Shown in pieces: positions 48,001 through 59,100 of a DNA stretch of 64,000 bases. Under the pieces are notes generated by a model that saw only the letters and a list, made by a program, of their open reading frames with translations, was not told the origin of the DNA and did no database searches. Origin of the DNA: Halisarca cf. caerulea (taxonomy: Eukaryota; Porifera; Demospongiae; Chondrillida; Halisarcidae); assembly GCA_963170055.1 (NCBI GenBank), contig CAUJGJ010000002.1, positions 3,051,346 through 3,115,345 on the forward strand, read 5' to 3'. How positions within the stretch are numbered: the first letter of the stretch is position 1; each line of letters starts with the position of its first letter. A program made the position numbers and the translations under genes.

Positions 48001-51000
48001 AGACGGTTGTTATCTTACTGAATTTGTTTGGGAACTCTGTTAGAGTAGGAAAAACTTCATTGGCAGCTTTGTTAGAGTAGAAAAACGACCCCATCGCAAT
48101 GTTCACTTTACCATGTTAACTCGACGTTATTGGCGCCCCTATTGCGTTAAAGACCGCTAATTTTTTGCACACGCAACATCATTAGCTACTAGTGTAACGT
48201 TTAACATTATGCCAAAGCTCCCTACTAGTGGGCTTTAAAGAAGTGTGTGTCAGACTAAAAAGTTGTCTGATTACAGGGAGACTAGGAGCATTCTGTAATA
48301 TGGTGACTGTACCTCATATATTAGTCGAATTAGAAAAATGTTAGATTATAGAGGTGTCAGATTACAGAGATTTCACTGTACTGAGTTTTTGGATGCAGTA
48401 GCGAGAGTCCTAATTATGTAATTCTATCCAAAAGTTTTATCATTTGCACAGTTTACTCACTGTTGTATCCGTGTGTGTAGGTCGCCCTATGGCTATGCTC
48501 CTGACACCAATCAGCTGCCTCCTGATGAGCCTGCTGGAGAGAACCATGTCCTTCTCTACACTATCCTGAACCCAATAGCCCACATCAATGTGGTGAGTGG
48601 TGGCTGTGAGGCGTTGAATGCCGGTAGAGAACATATGGAATAGATATTTATAAATAATTTCGATGTTGCTTGTGTCTTTTGTGCTTTGATGGTAATGATA
48701 ATACTGACTTACATAGTTTCTATGTGAAATGTCTCAGCTGAGGTTTCAAATCTGAATGACATGTGTTAGCACTCACCTGACGTACATGTGCATTTATGTA
48801 CTGTGCATGATGCACTGCCCATACAGGAGGTGCTGCACACCATCAGTAGCCCATACGGTGTGGTCCAGAGGATTGCCATATTTAGGAAGAATGGAGTTCA
48901 GGCACTTGTTGAGTTTGACAGCAATACCTCTGCAGCCAGAGCCAAGACCAACCTGGAGGGAGCGGACATTTATGCTGGTTGTTGCACACTGAAGACAGAG
49001 TATGCACGAGTGAGTTCTGCAGTACATGTCATACACATGGTTGTGTGTAGTGCTGGTTCACATGCATACATATCTATACATACAAGCATGCATACTTACA
49101 TACTTAAACATGCATACACGTGTTGCGGTTTACTTTAAAGTGAAGCATTGGGGTTTCTGTGGTGTCTCCTGGCCCTCAACTTCCATGATGAGTGGACAAA
49201 CTTGCTTGTGTGAATGCTCTAGAATAGTATTGATTTGATGTACATTTTGTAGATCACAAACAGTACTTATGTAATCTGCACTGCATGTTTTTAAGTTGTT
49301 GTGTGTTCAGCAGAGTACCCACAATGCTTGTACTTATGCTCTCTTGTCCTATTTCCATGTCCAGACACAGCGTGTTAACGTGTACAAGAACGACGACATG
49401 ACTTGGGACTTCACTATACAAGGTGGGGCTTTGCATTGTGCATGTTGACTTTGTGTTGCTTGACTCACTCTAGCGAGCACAGTGCAGCACGCCACCCACT
49501 CACGCGTACTCACTGCAGACAGACACGCCAGTCTCCACAGCACAGACGAGCGTTATGCAGAACAAATGGTGTGCACTAACAGACACGCATTCCATGAATG
49601 AAGAATCTCACTCTCGGCCAATCCCCCTCTATCCCCTGCTGTTGACCATGCATGCAATGTGACCTGATATAGGTTCCAGACTGCCACAGCCTTCCAGTGG
49701 AGGAGTGTACGTTGGTCAGTTTGGTGGAAGTGGTGTGTTTCCACAATGGCCTCAAGGCTACATGGGGCCAGTGGTAGGAGCATATCAAGGTCACGGTTAC
49801 TTCCCACCAACTCCAATGTTGGGTGTGAGCCCCCAAGTGGCAACCAGACCTGTGTCCAGTGGTGTAGTGAATCCAATGATGAACGTTGTGTACGGTCCAT
49901 CGGGAGTTCCCCCCGTCCTGCCCCCCACTCGGCCCACCTACATCCCAGGTGGAGTTGTGAGTTATCCACAGCCCCAACAGCAGGTGGGAGTCAACCATCA
50001 CCACCGTCATCATCAGGACCACCTCCAGCAAAGTGATCCTTCGTTAAGAGCAGTAGGAGAAGATAAAAGCTGAGAGTTCCCTGTAGAGGAGGGAGTGTCT
50101 GTGGTGTCGTGGTCTGGTGCTGCGCTGATGTCTCCAGTGGTCTCTCTGGTCTCCTGTCATGGTTGGTGCACTTGTGACATTTCTTCCACGTACAGGACAG
50201 AGAATGAGGCCCCAAGGACTTCAGCAGCCTCCTATGGGATACCAGCAGCAGGGCTACCAGCAGAACTTTCAGGGATTTCAACAACCTCATCAGATGCCCC
50301 CACCTCAACCAGGAGCAGATCAGTTCGGTAAGTCACTAAGGTATGGCTGTATGTATGTACATGGGTCTGTGAGCTGTTTTGTCTCTTCTCTCCCATTTTG
50401 AAGGAGCTCCACATGTTCCCACCATGCCTGTAGGAAACATGCAGTTTCCTCCTCCAGGTACCGCACCAGGTTCTGTGGTGATGGTCTATGGTCTAAACAA
50501 CCAAAGGATGAACTGTGACCTCCTCTTCAACCTTTTCTGTTCGTATGGTAATGTTCTGAAGGTGAAGTTCCTCCTAAACAAGCCTGGTACAGCCATGGTC
50601 CACATGGACAGTGCCCAGTCAGCCAAGAATGCCATCCAGTACCTTGCCAAGTGTATGCTGTTTGGAAGTGAACTGGAGTTAGCGTGAGTTACATATCTGG
50701 TGTGTGTGTGTGTGTGTGTGTGTGTGCATATTTAACAAAATGTGTTTGTAACCTTCCCTCTAATGTTGTGCAGAATATCCAAACATGACTTCATAGCAGA
50801 TCATGGTTCAGCCGGTCTTCTCCCCGATGGTTCTCCTTGTTGGAAGGACTTCTCTCGCTCAAGGAACAACAGGTGTGTCAAGTTACTGCATGGGACAGTT
50901 GCCCCTGTGTATGGGAGTGCAGTTGTTTACATGTGAGTGTTGATTCTGTGTGGTCAGGTTTGTGACAGTGGAAGGCACCAGCAAGAACAGAGTGATTGGA

Positions 51001-51336
51001 CCAACTGCCATCCTCCACTTCTACAACGCTCCACCAGATGCCAAGGAGGAGACTCTTAGAGATGTGTTTGCGCAGACATCGGCCGTTCCTCCGGCTCAGA
51101 TCAAGTTCTTCTCTCAAGGTGGTAAGAGTGCCACAGGCTTGATGCAGTGGCCAAGTGTTGAGGTGGGATTGGAGTCCTTTGTGCTGGCCAACCACTACAC
51201 CATACAATCTGGAGGTAGGCATGTTCTCAATATCTCCTGAGTGGATGTATGTATGTTTTCCCTTGTTTTCCTCATCACAGATGGACGGGCTTACACTTTC
51301 AAGCTTGCATTCTCACCAGCTCCCAGCATTGATTAA
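44330..51336 (+). CDS. HNRNPL: hnRNP L-like RNA-binding protein, copy B (4 RRMs)
   Basis: Eleven phase-consistent exons: 44330-44568, 46460-46615, 48481-48592, 48827-49009, 49365-49422, 49673-49948, 50196-50327, 50404-50683, 50774-50872, 50958-51214, 51281-51336; 615 residues. Domain order is as in copy A: RRM1 (SRVVHGRAIPDGCTF, QTLVEFERKEDAVNC), RRM2, G/P/Q-rich linker, RRM3 and RRM4. Exon lengths equal those of copy A for exons 2 and 4-11. In exons 4-11 the proteins differ at only a handful of sites (e.g. GVVNPMMN vs GVVTPMMN, final APSID vs SPTVD), whereas exon 1 is heavily diverged (MAEHQAQPNLVPDSLQ vs MAEKHGLEQYSQPHPV). Both copies are uninterrupted, so both are probably functional. Role as for copy A: nuclear pre-mRNA splicing and stability via CA-rich RNA. 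A possible AATAAA is near 51845. Confidence 0.93.
44999..45092. repeat. (TG)n microsatellite
   Basis: TG/TTTG repeats in intron 1 of hnRNP L copy B. Confidence 0.95.
45238..45657. mobile_element. ~430-bp ACTTGTTCCAATT element, copy 2
   Basis: Copy of the element at 40962-41398, in the same plus-strand orientation and therefore in the opposite orientation relative to its host gene. Confidence 0.85.
46046..46239. mobile_element. CAGT-type element with tandemly triplicated end
   Basis: CAGTGAACCTCTGTAATAAG occurs at about 46047, 46097 and (as ...AATGTGG) 46152, each followed by GACACCACTGGGACCACCAT; the counterpart TTTTAGATGATTCAACTG ends near 46238. Confidence 0.7.
47808..48380. mobile_element. 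TA-flanked CAGT...ACTG element, ~570 bp
   Basis: CAGTGAAACTTCTCTAATCT near 47804 and TCAGATTACAGAGATTTCACTG ending 48378. Internal inverted segments around TAACGCTATAGATTAGTG (about 47855-47895) are tandemly repeated. Intron 2 of hnRNP L copy B. Confidence 0.7.
48733..51336 (+). repeat. Inverted duplication arm B (homogenised hnRNP L 3' half)
   Basis: Partner of 34659-37266. Outside the arms, exons 2-3 of the two genes are still homologous but clearly diverged and their introns are unrelated. Confidence 0.92.
50699..50725. repeat. (TG)n microsatellite
   Basis: Short TG run after the donor of exon 8 in copy B; the matching intron of copy A has (CA)n at 35271-35283 on the plus strand, shorter in length. 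Confidence 0.9.
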
Positions 51337-52364
51337 CTCTCCACACTTATAGTAATAGGGACTGTCTAGCTTTGTAGTATCATGTGTATTTGCACATCCT
51401 ATGTACGAACTGTACGTATGTATCTTCATCACAGGGTGTTCTGCCCATAGATTGATAATGCATTGTAATGATAGTTGTGAAGTTGGACGTTGTATTTGGA
51501 CTATTCAGGTGTACGTATGTATGTCTGTATACTGAAGCATGAAGGTACCATAGGCATGACTTTTGTAGTGCATGGTATCTACATTTGGGTCAGACATCTG
51601 CTGAGCACTACCCTAACATCTCATATGCACATACATGGAGATGCTCTTTATTCTATAACACTGCGTATAATATTATATATACCACGCCTACTTTCAGCGA
51701 AGCATGCATGTATCGGAGTAAATACCCACAAACACTCAATCTGCATGCAGTGCAAATCCACAAAATATAGAAACGTAGATGTAATGATATGCTATCCTCA
51801 GACCACCAAATATACACATTGTATACTACAGAACTACAGAATAATAAAAGAAATGCTATATGATAAAAAATTCACAGGATGCCCTCAGGGCTGGATGTAC
51901 ATAAACAAAAGGCCTGGGATTCTCCACAGGTGAAGGCAGCCTTCTCAGCCCTTCTTGATGCTGCCATTCTCCAGGATAAAGGGTACGTGCTTGCTGGCTG
52001 TCCAAAAGAAGGAGTCTGGTGCTTGGATTACTGCCCCACCAGTAGCATCCCTTGGCCTCCAACTGGAAGATTGAAGCAGTGAGAATTGCATGGGGTTGGA
52101 TTAAGGCTCGGTGTACCCATGCATGTCAGTCAAATCTTCGGAAACTTAATCTGATTATTTGTGTCAAAGAATCAGTATGATTATACAAAGGTTCAGTTCT
52201 GTGGCAATTTTGTCTTGTAGTAAGGTGTGGATCTAGGTTTGTTATCTTCTTATTTTATTCATGTTACATGACGTGGTATTCCATGTTTGTACCACTTCCA
52301 ATTAATAATTATGGTATAAAAATGTCAAGCAAAAAAGCTAGCATATCTTAAACTACATACACAG
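51337..52364. other. Convergent intergenic region, hnRNP L copy B / RhoGEF
   Basis: Holds the 3' UTR of copy B, a coding-like segment at 51931-52082, and on the minus strand a likely AATAAA (TTTATT near 52253) for the RhoGEF gene about 110 bp beyond its stop. Confidence 0.55.
51931..52082 (+). other. Unexplained coding-like segment
   Basis: After TTCTCCACAG an open frame reads VKAAFSALLDAAILQDKGYV then LAGCPKEGVWCLDYCPTSSI to a stop at 52080-52082, about 50 residues of protein-like composition. No family recognised. It could be an alternative terminal exon, a gene fragment or chance. Confidence 0.3.
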
Positions 52365-55318
52365 CTACCTACGGAAAAGCTTCCTCAAGAATTTGGGAAC
52401 TCCTATTTTCTTCTTGGACTTGCCGGAAACCTTGCTCATCTTCGTGTCTCGAAGGCTCTTCACTCCACTGTCCACTCCTGTCCCAACCTCAGACAATGCA
52501 GGAGTGGAAGTATACATTGTATGGTACTTTGAGTTACACAGCGGAGCCGAGTTCAGGTCATTGTCGCTGGGGAGTCCAGTTGCATTGCTTAGAGAGCTGT
52601 CCAAATGTGAACCAGAATGAACACTCCAGCGAATGCTACAGGAACAGAACGTAATGAACACAAGACTACAATCCTCTCATGCAATAAATGCACACTATGC
52701 GTGCAAAGAGCCACAGTGAAACCCTCTATTCTGGACACCTTGGGATAGGAGGACTCATGATTGAAATTGAAATTTTGCATATAGTGAACAATACAGCAGC
52801 TATAGCAAATTTCTGATATAATGAAGACCTTTCAGTGTTCTCTGAAATTTGTTATGAGATTCCATCACAATTCTGTTGGTACATTCCACAAATCATTGAT
52901 GCCAGTTGAAATGACTCACTTGGAATGGATGGTGTTGTAGTTTCTTCTCCTGATTCTCCTTGTCTTATTGACTTCTGGAGTCCACATTGAAAATTTTGCT
53001 ACTTGTGCGAAAGCACTGTTGAGAGTGGTAAGCTCTACCTCCAGCAAGTCCAATGCTGCCTGGAGTTGAGGGTCGAGTGTCGAAGACAAGGCCATCAGCT
53101 CAAGGAGAATTAGCCTGTACCTTGGCAGTCTTTGGACAGGAGTGAGGAGATGAGCAAATAGGTCCAACCCCTTGCAGCATGGGTTGGAGAGACAATCCTT
53201 TGAGTAGAGAAAAGTAGCGTTCAACAATAGTCCAGTGTAGAGGTGTTCAACAATAGTCCAGTTGAAGGGCTATTGTTGAACACATCTAGAACAATACTCA
53301 AACAGTTCTTGTCACATTGCACAAGCCTGTGATGGGTGAACAGTGTACAAATGATTATTTTGCGTCAAGTACTGTTTGAGTATCATTCTAGACACGTTCA
53401 ACAATAGTCCTACAGCTGAAATAGTACACAGCTACACGGCTCACAACTTTTATGTGTTTATAATCCCATGTACTTAGCAACAGACCATACCAACCTGGTA
53501 AACTTGCTGGAAGTAGGAATCATAGGCATATTTTTGCTGAGTCTGACATGAGACCTGGAAGCTGTTCATATATGCTGCATACACACCCGACAAGCTGACC
53601 TCTGGCGCTGACAGTAGCTGAACAAACACACTCCCCAGTGTGTTGTACTTACCCAAGTTGAGTTGTGATGTCAGGTGATGAAGCAAGGTGGAGTGGATGT
53701 CAACCAGCTGCTCCAGCTGAGCAGGGAACAGCAACCTGTAATGGGTGTCCAGTAGGAACAAGTGACAAAGAAAGGAATGAAGCACAGTATACGTAACATA
53801 CATAGTACTAGTCTGGTATGCAGTGTTCTCCCCAGGTATCTTAAGGCATGTCGGTCCAACATGCCTTTTTTTTTAAAACTTAATATTATTTGTATGAAAA
53901 ACATGCCTGCAGTCATAGAATTGAAAATCTATGTTTAGCCCAAATCAAGCTACTGTCCAACCTGAAGCTACAAACAATTGGTGATGCATTCTATGTACAC
54001 TATATGTGCGCATGCATGTACGTACGTACGTACATATGTATGTACATATTCAACATGCCTAAATTTAATTTTGGGGAGAACACTGTGGTATGGCCTATCC
54101 TTTCCTTCATTTTTTATGATGACACCTATTGGTCTCACTTGTCTGGTGATGTTAGTCCCGTGAATTGGGGAGGGGGTTGGCTAGACCTCACTAACATAAC
54201 ACAAACATACATACATACATAACACAAAATACAGTCATGCCTGGGTCATCTGACACAGTTTCTGGATAAATGAGACAGATTTGTGTACTTAGAGATAGTC
54301 AGTGTTACCGAATTGATGGTCGGATAAATCAGACTTCTGGATAACTAAAGTCCGGATAACCCAGGCATGACTGTATACACACTTAACGTACACACATGGC
54401 AATCAGACTATACTCATATGCACATACAGAGGTAAGGTAGAGAGCCCTAATTCTGTACCCTGTAGTCTCCTAGTCGACACAAAAGGATCCAGGTTTCACT
54501 CTTCAGCAGCTGTTATGTCCTGTATTAGTGCTAAGAAATCCTAGGCTTAAATGTCTCCAACTCTATTTCCTGAGCTCAGGAAAAGGCAGTGTTCAGAAAT
54601 AGGGACTGTTCAGAATTTGGGCACTCTACCTTATAGTAGGATATGGACCTGGAATAGTCAGTCGCACGGTATCCTTGACAGTGACACAAAAGCAGTACTA
54701 GTGCAAGGAGCCAAGTTGAGGGTCTGGCTATGTAAGACTACAAGACACACTTCATGTATTTCATTGCACCATAGCAAAGAGTGTCTATGATTGCATCAAC
54801 ACATGCAGGTAGAGACGTACGGCATACCTGAAATCTCTTGCTTGAACCACATTTCTTCTTTCAATCTGAGCCATAAACACGTTGGTGACAATACAAAGAG
54901 AGGACAGGTAGCTCTCTTCCGTGTATAGCAGTTCCATGCACTTCATCGTGTACAGCTGGTCAGGATCTTCCCTGTGTCCCGGGCTTGGCTGAGGACTGGA
55001 GTATTTCCAAAGTAGTTTCGGCTGAAGAGGATTGAGGTACCGACCATTGTGGAAGGGATCGCTTTCGATCGCGCTCGCGGTTGAATCGGTCCACGACGAC
55101 ATAGGGAACCGCTTAGGAAGGGAGCAAGACCAGACGCACCGACCCTGGGAGTTTCCATCAGTAAAGTTACGTGACGTCAGAGGCAATGGGGTGGTAGTAG
55201 AATGACTAGCGGACATGCTCTTCGGTTTCCAAAGATCAGAATAGTCCTTTTCGCTGGCTGAGGAACAGTACCAATCTGAAGTCGCTAGCAAGTTGCTGAA
55301 TGTTCCAGAATATGCCAT
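52365..55318 (-). CDS. RhoGEF with DH domain, no PH domain, polybasic C-terminus
   Basis: Four phase-consistent exons: 54828-55318, 53495-53735, 52920-53197, 52365-52635; 426 residues. Residues ~1-118 are Ser/Thr/Pro-rich. A DH domain spans ~120-325: CR1-like QLYTMKCMELLYTEESYLSS, and the diagnostic CR3 LLTPVQRLPRYRLILLELM. DH domains catalyse GDP release from Rho-family GTPases. In most Dbl proteins a PH domain follows immediately; here the DH is followed by a basic stretch (NKTRRIRRRN), a Ser-rich linker and the tail KSKKKIGVPKFLRKLFRR before the stop. The basic tail could bind acidic membrane lipids in place of PH (inference). The start ATG is preceded by divergent LRRK-like gene DNA. The specific Dbl subfamily is unresolved. 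Confidence 0.85.
52714..52860. repeat. CAGT-type element remnant
   Basis: CAGTGAAACCCTCTATTCTG near 52713 with GATATAATGAAGACCTTTCAGTG around 52815-52837; ends incomplete. In the last intron of the RhoGEF gene. Confidence 0.4.
53218..53412. repeat. Inverted GTTCAACAATAGTCC repeats
   Basis: GTTCAACAATAGTCC occurs three times in direct orientation (53219, 53249, 53398) and inverted (GGCTATTGTTGAAC, 53267-53281); CTAGAACAATACTCAAACAG near 53285 pairs with CTGTTTGAGTATCATTCTAG near 53373. Likely a nested foldback element in a RhoGEF intron. Confidence 0.6.
54230..54375. mobile_element. TA-flanked CAGT...ACTG inverted-repeat element
   Basis: CAGTCATGCCTGGGTCATCT at 54232 is mirrored by GATAACCCAGGCATGACTG ending 54373; TA flanks; 142 bp; RhoGEF intron 1. 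Confidence 0.85.
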
Positions 55319-55604
55319 TACTACTGAAGACTTCTTTCAGGCTGTGAATGCTGTGATTCAGTTCCATTCCTTTAAATCGTCGCGGGCATCATGTTTTAAG
55401 CATCATCGCCTGTCGCGACGCAATCAATTCTACCGCCATGTCGAAAACGGGAGGAAGACGGCTAGAACTACCTTAACTACAGATTTTATACCAACAAAAG
55501 CAATAGAATATTCTGCCTTAGCGTTTCTCCTTGCTGCTCAAAAATGCTCGGGCACGGTCTCGACCATAATATTGTTTCGACAAAACAAACCTAGCTGAGA
55601 CTAT

Positions 55605-55718
55605 GCTGAGACTAGTCTGACGTAGCCAGACCCATGCTCGCCGTGACTGACGTCACCGGGAAGGCTCCCGCCTATTTAATATGGCGGAAAGGGTCGGCTA
55701 CGCCAGACTAGCTGAGAC
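55605..55718. mobile_element. TAGTCTG...CAGACTA MITE with 8-bp target duplication
   Basis: TAGTCTGACGTAGCCAGACC at 55613 mirrors GGGTCGGCTACGCCAGACTA ending 55710. GCTGAGAC directly precedes (55605-55612) and follows (55711-55718). Same family as 34262-34388. Confidence 0.8.
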
Positions 55719-56030
55719 GTAGTCTGGCGTAGCTCAGACCCAAACTCGTTCGGCCATTTTCGGGGACTGACGTCACCGGGCGAGGCCGGAAGTGGGGCTC
55801 TGGGAAGTGGATCTATGACTAGACTAGACGAGACGTTGACGTCGTTGACGGGAAGGCTCCCGCCTATTTAATATGGCGGAAAGGGTCGGCTACGCCAGAC
55901 TAGCTGAGACGTAGTCTGGCGTAGCTCAGACCCAAACTCGTTCGGCCATTTTCGGGGACTGACGTCACCGGGCGAGGCCGGAAGTGGGGCTCTGGGAAGT
56001 GGATCTATGACTAGACGTAGACGAGACGTT
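55658..56030. repeat. 192-bp tandem duplication in promoter
   Basis: Two copies of GGGAAGGCTCCCGCCTATTT through GGATCTATGACTAGAC, nearly identical. The duplicated unit includes the right half of the MITE and the CRE-like site. Confidence 0.9.
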
Positions 56031-56123
56031 GGCGGGCGCCATTGTGGGGGAAGTCCCTGTCCAAATATGGTCGTTCTCTCTGTGACTGCTCTCACATGAT
56101 CCCCAAAATGTCTGCCCTCTAAC

Positions 56124-59100
56124 ATGGCTTACGGTGGTGAAGATAAAACGGTTAAAGTAGACCAAGACAAGTTGACTGAGCTATTGAGATGGTGTAGAGA
56201 GGGCGAATTAAGGGCTTTGGAGGCCTTTCACAACAATGGCAGCTTCTCTTCGACCTACTACACCTTTCCTACCCCAAAAGGACACACCGCTTTGCATGAG
56301 GCCGTGGAAGTGAGTTCATTGTCCGTCGACTATTTTGGACTGCAGTATCGCATATCTGTTGTGCTCACAAATTAACTGCATGTTTACTGTAAAAATGTAT
56401 TGGTCATAATGATCCGAGGAGAGATGTATGTGCATTTCAACTTGCTTTGCGATAGTGTGCGAATGCGTGATTTCGTGAACAAGTCCATCACCAGTGGTAA
56501 TGCAAAGGTCCCCATATGTAGTTCGAAGGAATGACCATGTTTTATAAGATGTGTCCTACTTCCAGTTACTACATCTAAGGCCGTTTTTCCTTAACGAAAC
56601 TGCCAGGGGCTATGAAGTGAACAAAGACGTAGTATATTTATCTGCGGTACCATTGTTCTTGTGTTGTGGACTAATTGAACTATGTAGCTATTTAGAACAA
56701 CATGTAATCCAAAACTGCACACAGCTAAAAGAAAACATTATAGCTAAGTAAGTAGTTAGAAGCTTTACAATAGTCTAAGTCTAACTTTAGCTGGAAACTG
56801 CATCTACTACAGTCTATTAGTGGGACACCGTGCATTGTTAGAACCCGTCAAATATTACCTGCACTTGACATTGTATGTAACACTGCTGCTGGTGGTGGGG
56901 TAGATCCCACTTGCATTCTACGCTGAAACCTGAGGCCACCTGTATTCAAGGACCCCCTGGCTATAGAGACCACCGTAGGGCAGTCTGAGGATAATCTCAT
57001 TGATGCTATTGTACCTCTGTATAAAGACCACCTGTCTATAGAGACCATAATTACTAGGTCCCCTGAGTGATCTTTATGGATGAGTTTCCATTTTAAGTTA
57101 TCCAAGAGATGAAACACTTGAGCATTACCTTCATGCGTGCAAGTTTACTGATGAGGAGTTCTGATGCATGCTCCGAAGGTCGTGTGTTGTGTAGCCGTTT
57201 GTAGATTGTTGTAGCACTTTACTTCCTACACAAAGTGTGTGCATTGTACGTGTGTTGAAAATACAGCGTTTCAGTATTCTAATGTACACTTGAGTGATCT
57301 AATATGGGCTATCTTTTTAAAATTTGCCCTGAGAATATTCTCAAGTGAGCTCAAAACCTGTATGTATGCATGTTATGTCTATTGAATATGTTCCCCTGAT
57401 CTAATATACAGTATGTTGGAGTTTCTATGGTAGTATTGGGAGAATTTTAGTGATTACAAACTGATAGTTGACTTTGCACTATTGTGTATTCTTGTCCCAT
57501 ACTTGTAGGCTGACCAATATGAAGTGGTTCACTGGTTGCTTATGAATGGAGTTAACCCTGATGTAGTATGCAAGCCCAACAAGCAGACTGCCCTGCACAT
57601 TGCCTGTTCAAAGGGCCATGTTTACTGTGTGAAGTCACTCCTGAGAGCCAATGCCGATGTCCTGGCAATAGACGACCAAGGGCAAACCTGTTTGAGTAGA
57701 GCTGAAAAGGGAAAAAAGAAAGACATGATTCTGCCACTGTTGAGGAGCAAACGTGAGTGTTTGCATTGGTCAAATCTGAATGCCTTCATGGACAGTAGCA
57801 TTTTATTGTGCTTTCATCTTTATTGACGCACATATTGAGTTTGTTGCATTGAAACTGCGTAATTTAGGGTTCTGGGAGATTTCATTTCGGTCTTCCTTGC
57901 TGCTCCACCATGTGACCCGTTGTGACAGTGTGCTGATACCCGACTACTTGTGTCCCTGCTTGCCTACGCTCACTGTCTGTGGACAGTCAGGTGTCATCAG
58001 ACTTTGTGTCATGTACTGCATGTGCATGGTCTTTGTATGTGCGTATTACATACAGTGAAGCCTATGTAATCCAATACCTCTATAATCTGATGTTCTCTCT
58101 AATTCGACCATCTTATGAGTCACAGTCACCATATTGAAGTATGGTAAGAGTCACTCTGTAGTCTGGCAATGGATGGGCAGTGAATCCTCTGTAATCTGAC
58201 ACCTCAATAATTCGACATTCTCTCTAATCTGATTGTCTTATACTGAACCATCTCTTAACCTGACATTTTTTCAAGCCCCATTAAGTGTCAGATTGGAGTG
58301 GTTGCACTGTATTTTAAACTGTTTTGCAGTGGTAAACTTTTATATATTTTTGTACAGTAGTGCCTTGCACAGAGGTTGAATGTGGCTTTGCTCATTGGTT
58401 TTTCGCCTTTCCATTCCTAGAGCTTTGCTTGCTGGTTGCCAAGGAAGATGTAAAGGGTGTGAAAGATTTGATGAGTTTGAAAGGACCCGAGCAAGATTCC
58501 TTTCAGAGGCATGATATAGAGGAAGCTATAATGCTAGCTGTTATGAAAAAGAGCTTGGAGATCCTAGAGTATGTCATCATTGCAGGAACTAAATATCTTC
58601 GAAAGTCTATACCAGCATTTCCAATGCTGGAGACTGCCCTTGAGCTAGCTTTTCAGCTGGAATTTATTGAAGGTATTGGCCTCCTCCTCCTTTGCAAGGC
58701 GGTATATGAAAACACCCCCAAGTTAGTCACTAGGCTACTTTCCGAGCCCACATCAAGCCAGAAGTGGTACATTCAACCTGTTCGAGAAGCTCTGGATAGT
58801 GGGAGAATGCGAACTGTGCTTCCCATACATCTTAGTGTTATGTTGGAAAGAGCAGAGGTTACCAAGGAATTGCTCCTCCTAACAGAGCTTGACATGAAGA
58901 AACGACATGTGGATTGGTCCAATTTGAGGCTACACACCCTTCATTCCACCTGGATCCAGGCCATCACTCCGTGGGTTCTACATCTGAAGGTAACACGCAA
59001 TCGCTTGCTGAAGGTGCCAGTGGAGATATTGCAGGCCTCTCAACTCCTGCGTCTGAACCTGGGAGAGAACCAGCTGCGTTATATCCCTCCTGGTCTGTTT

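Larger units (their letters stand above)
55319..56123. promoter_or_regulatory. Divergent promoter region RhoGEF / LRRK-like, loaded with MITE copies
   Basis: 805 bp between opposite start codons. It contains a palindromic MITE at 55613-55710, then a ~192-bp tandem duplication (55658-55849 and 55850-56030) with repeated CTGACGTCACCG (CRE-like) and AATATGGCGGAAA (YY1-like) motifs. A four-codon upstream frame, ATG TCT GCC CTC TAA at 56107-56121, lies just before the LRRK-like start codon. Confidence 0.5.

Noticed and set aside
50041..50073. Reading through exon 6 of hnRNP L copy B to the TGA at 50071 as a truncated protein
   Set aside because: Donor at 49949 joins in phase to exon 7 and restores the four-RRM protein; the read-through is unspliced intron. 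An alternative short isoform is possible but unsupported.
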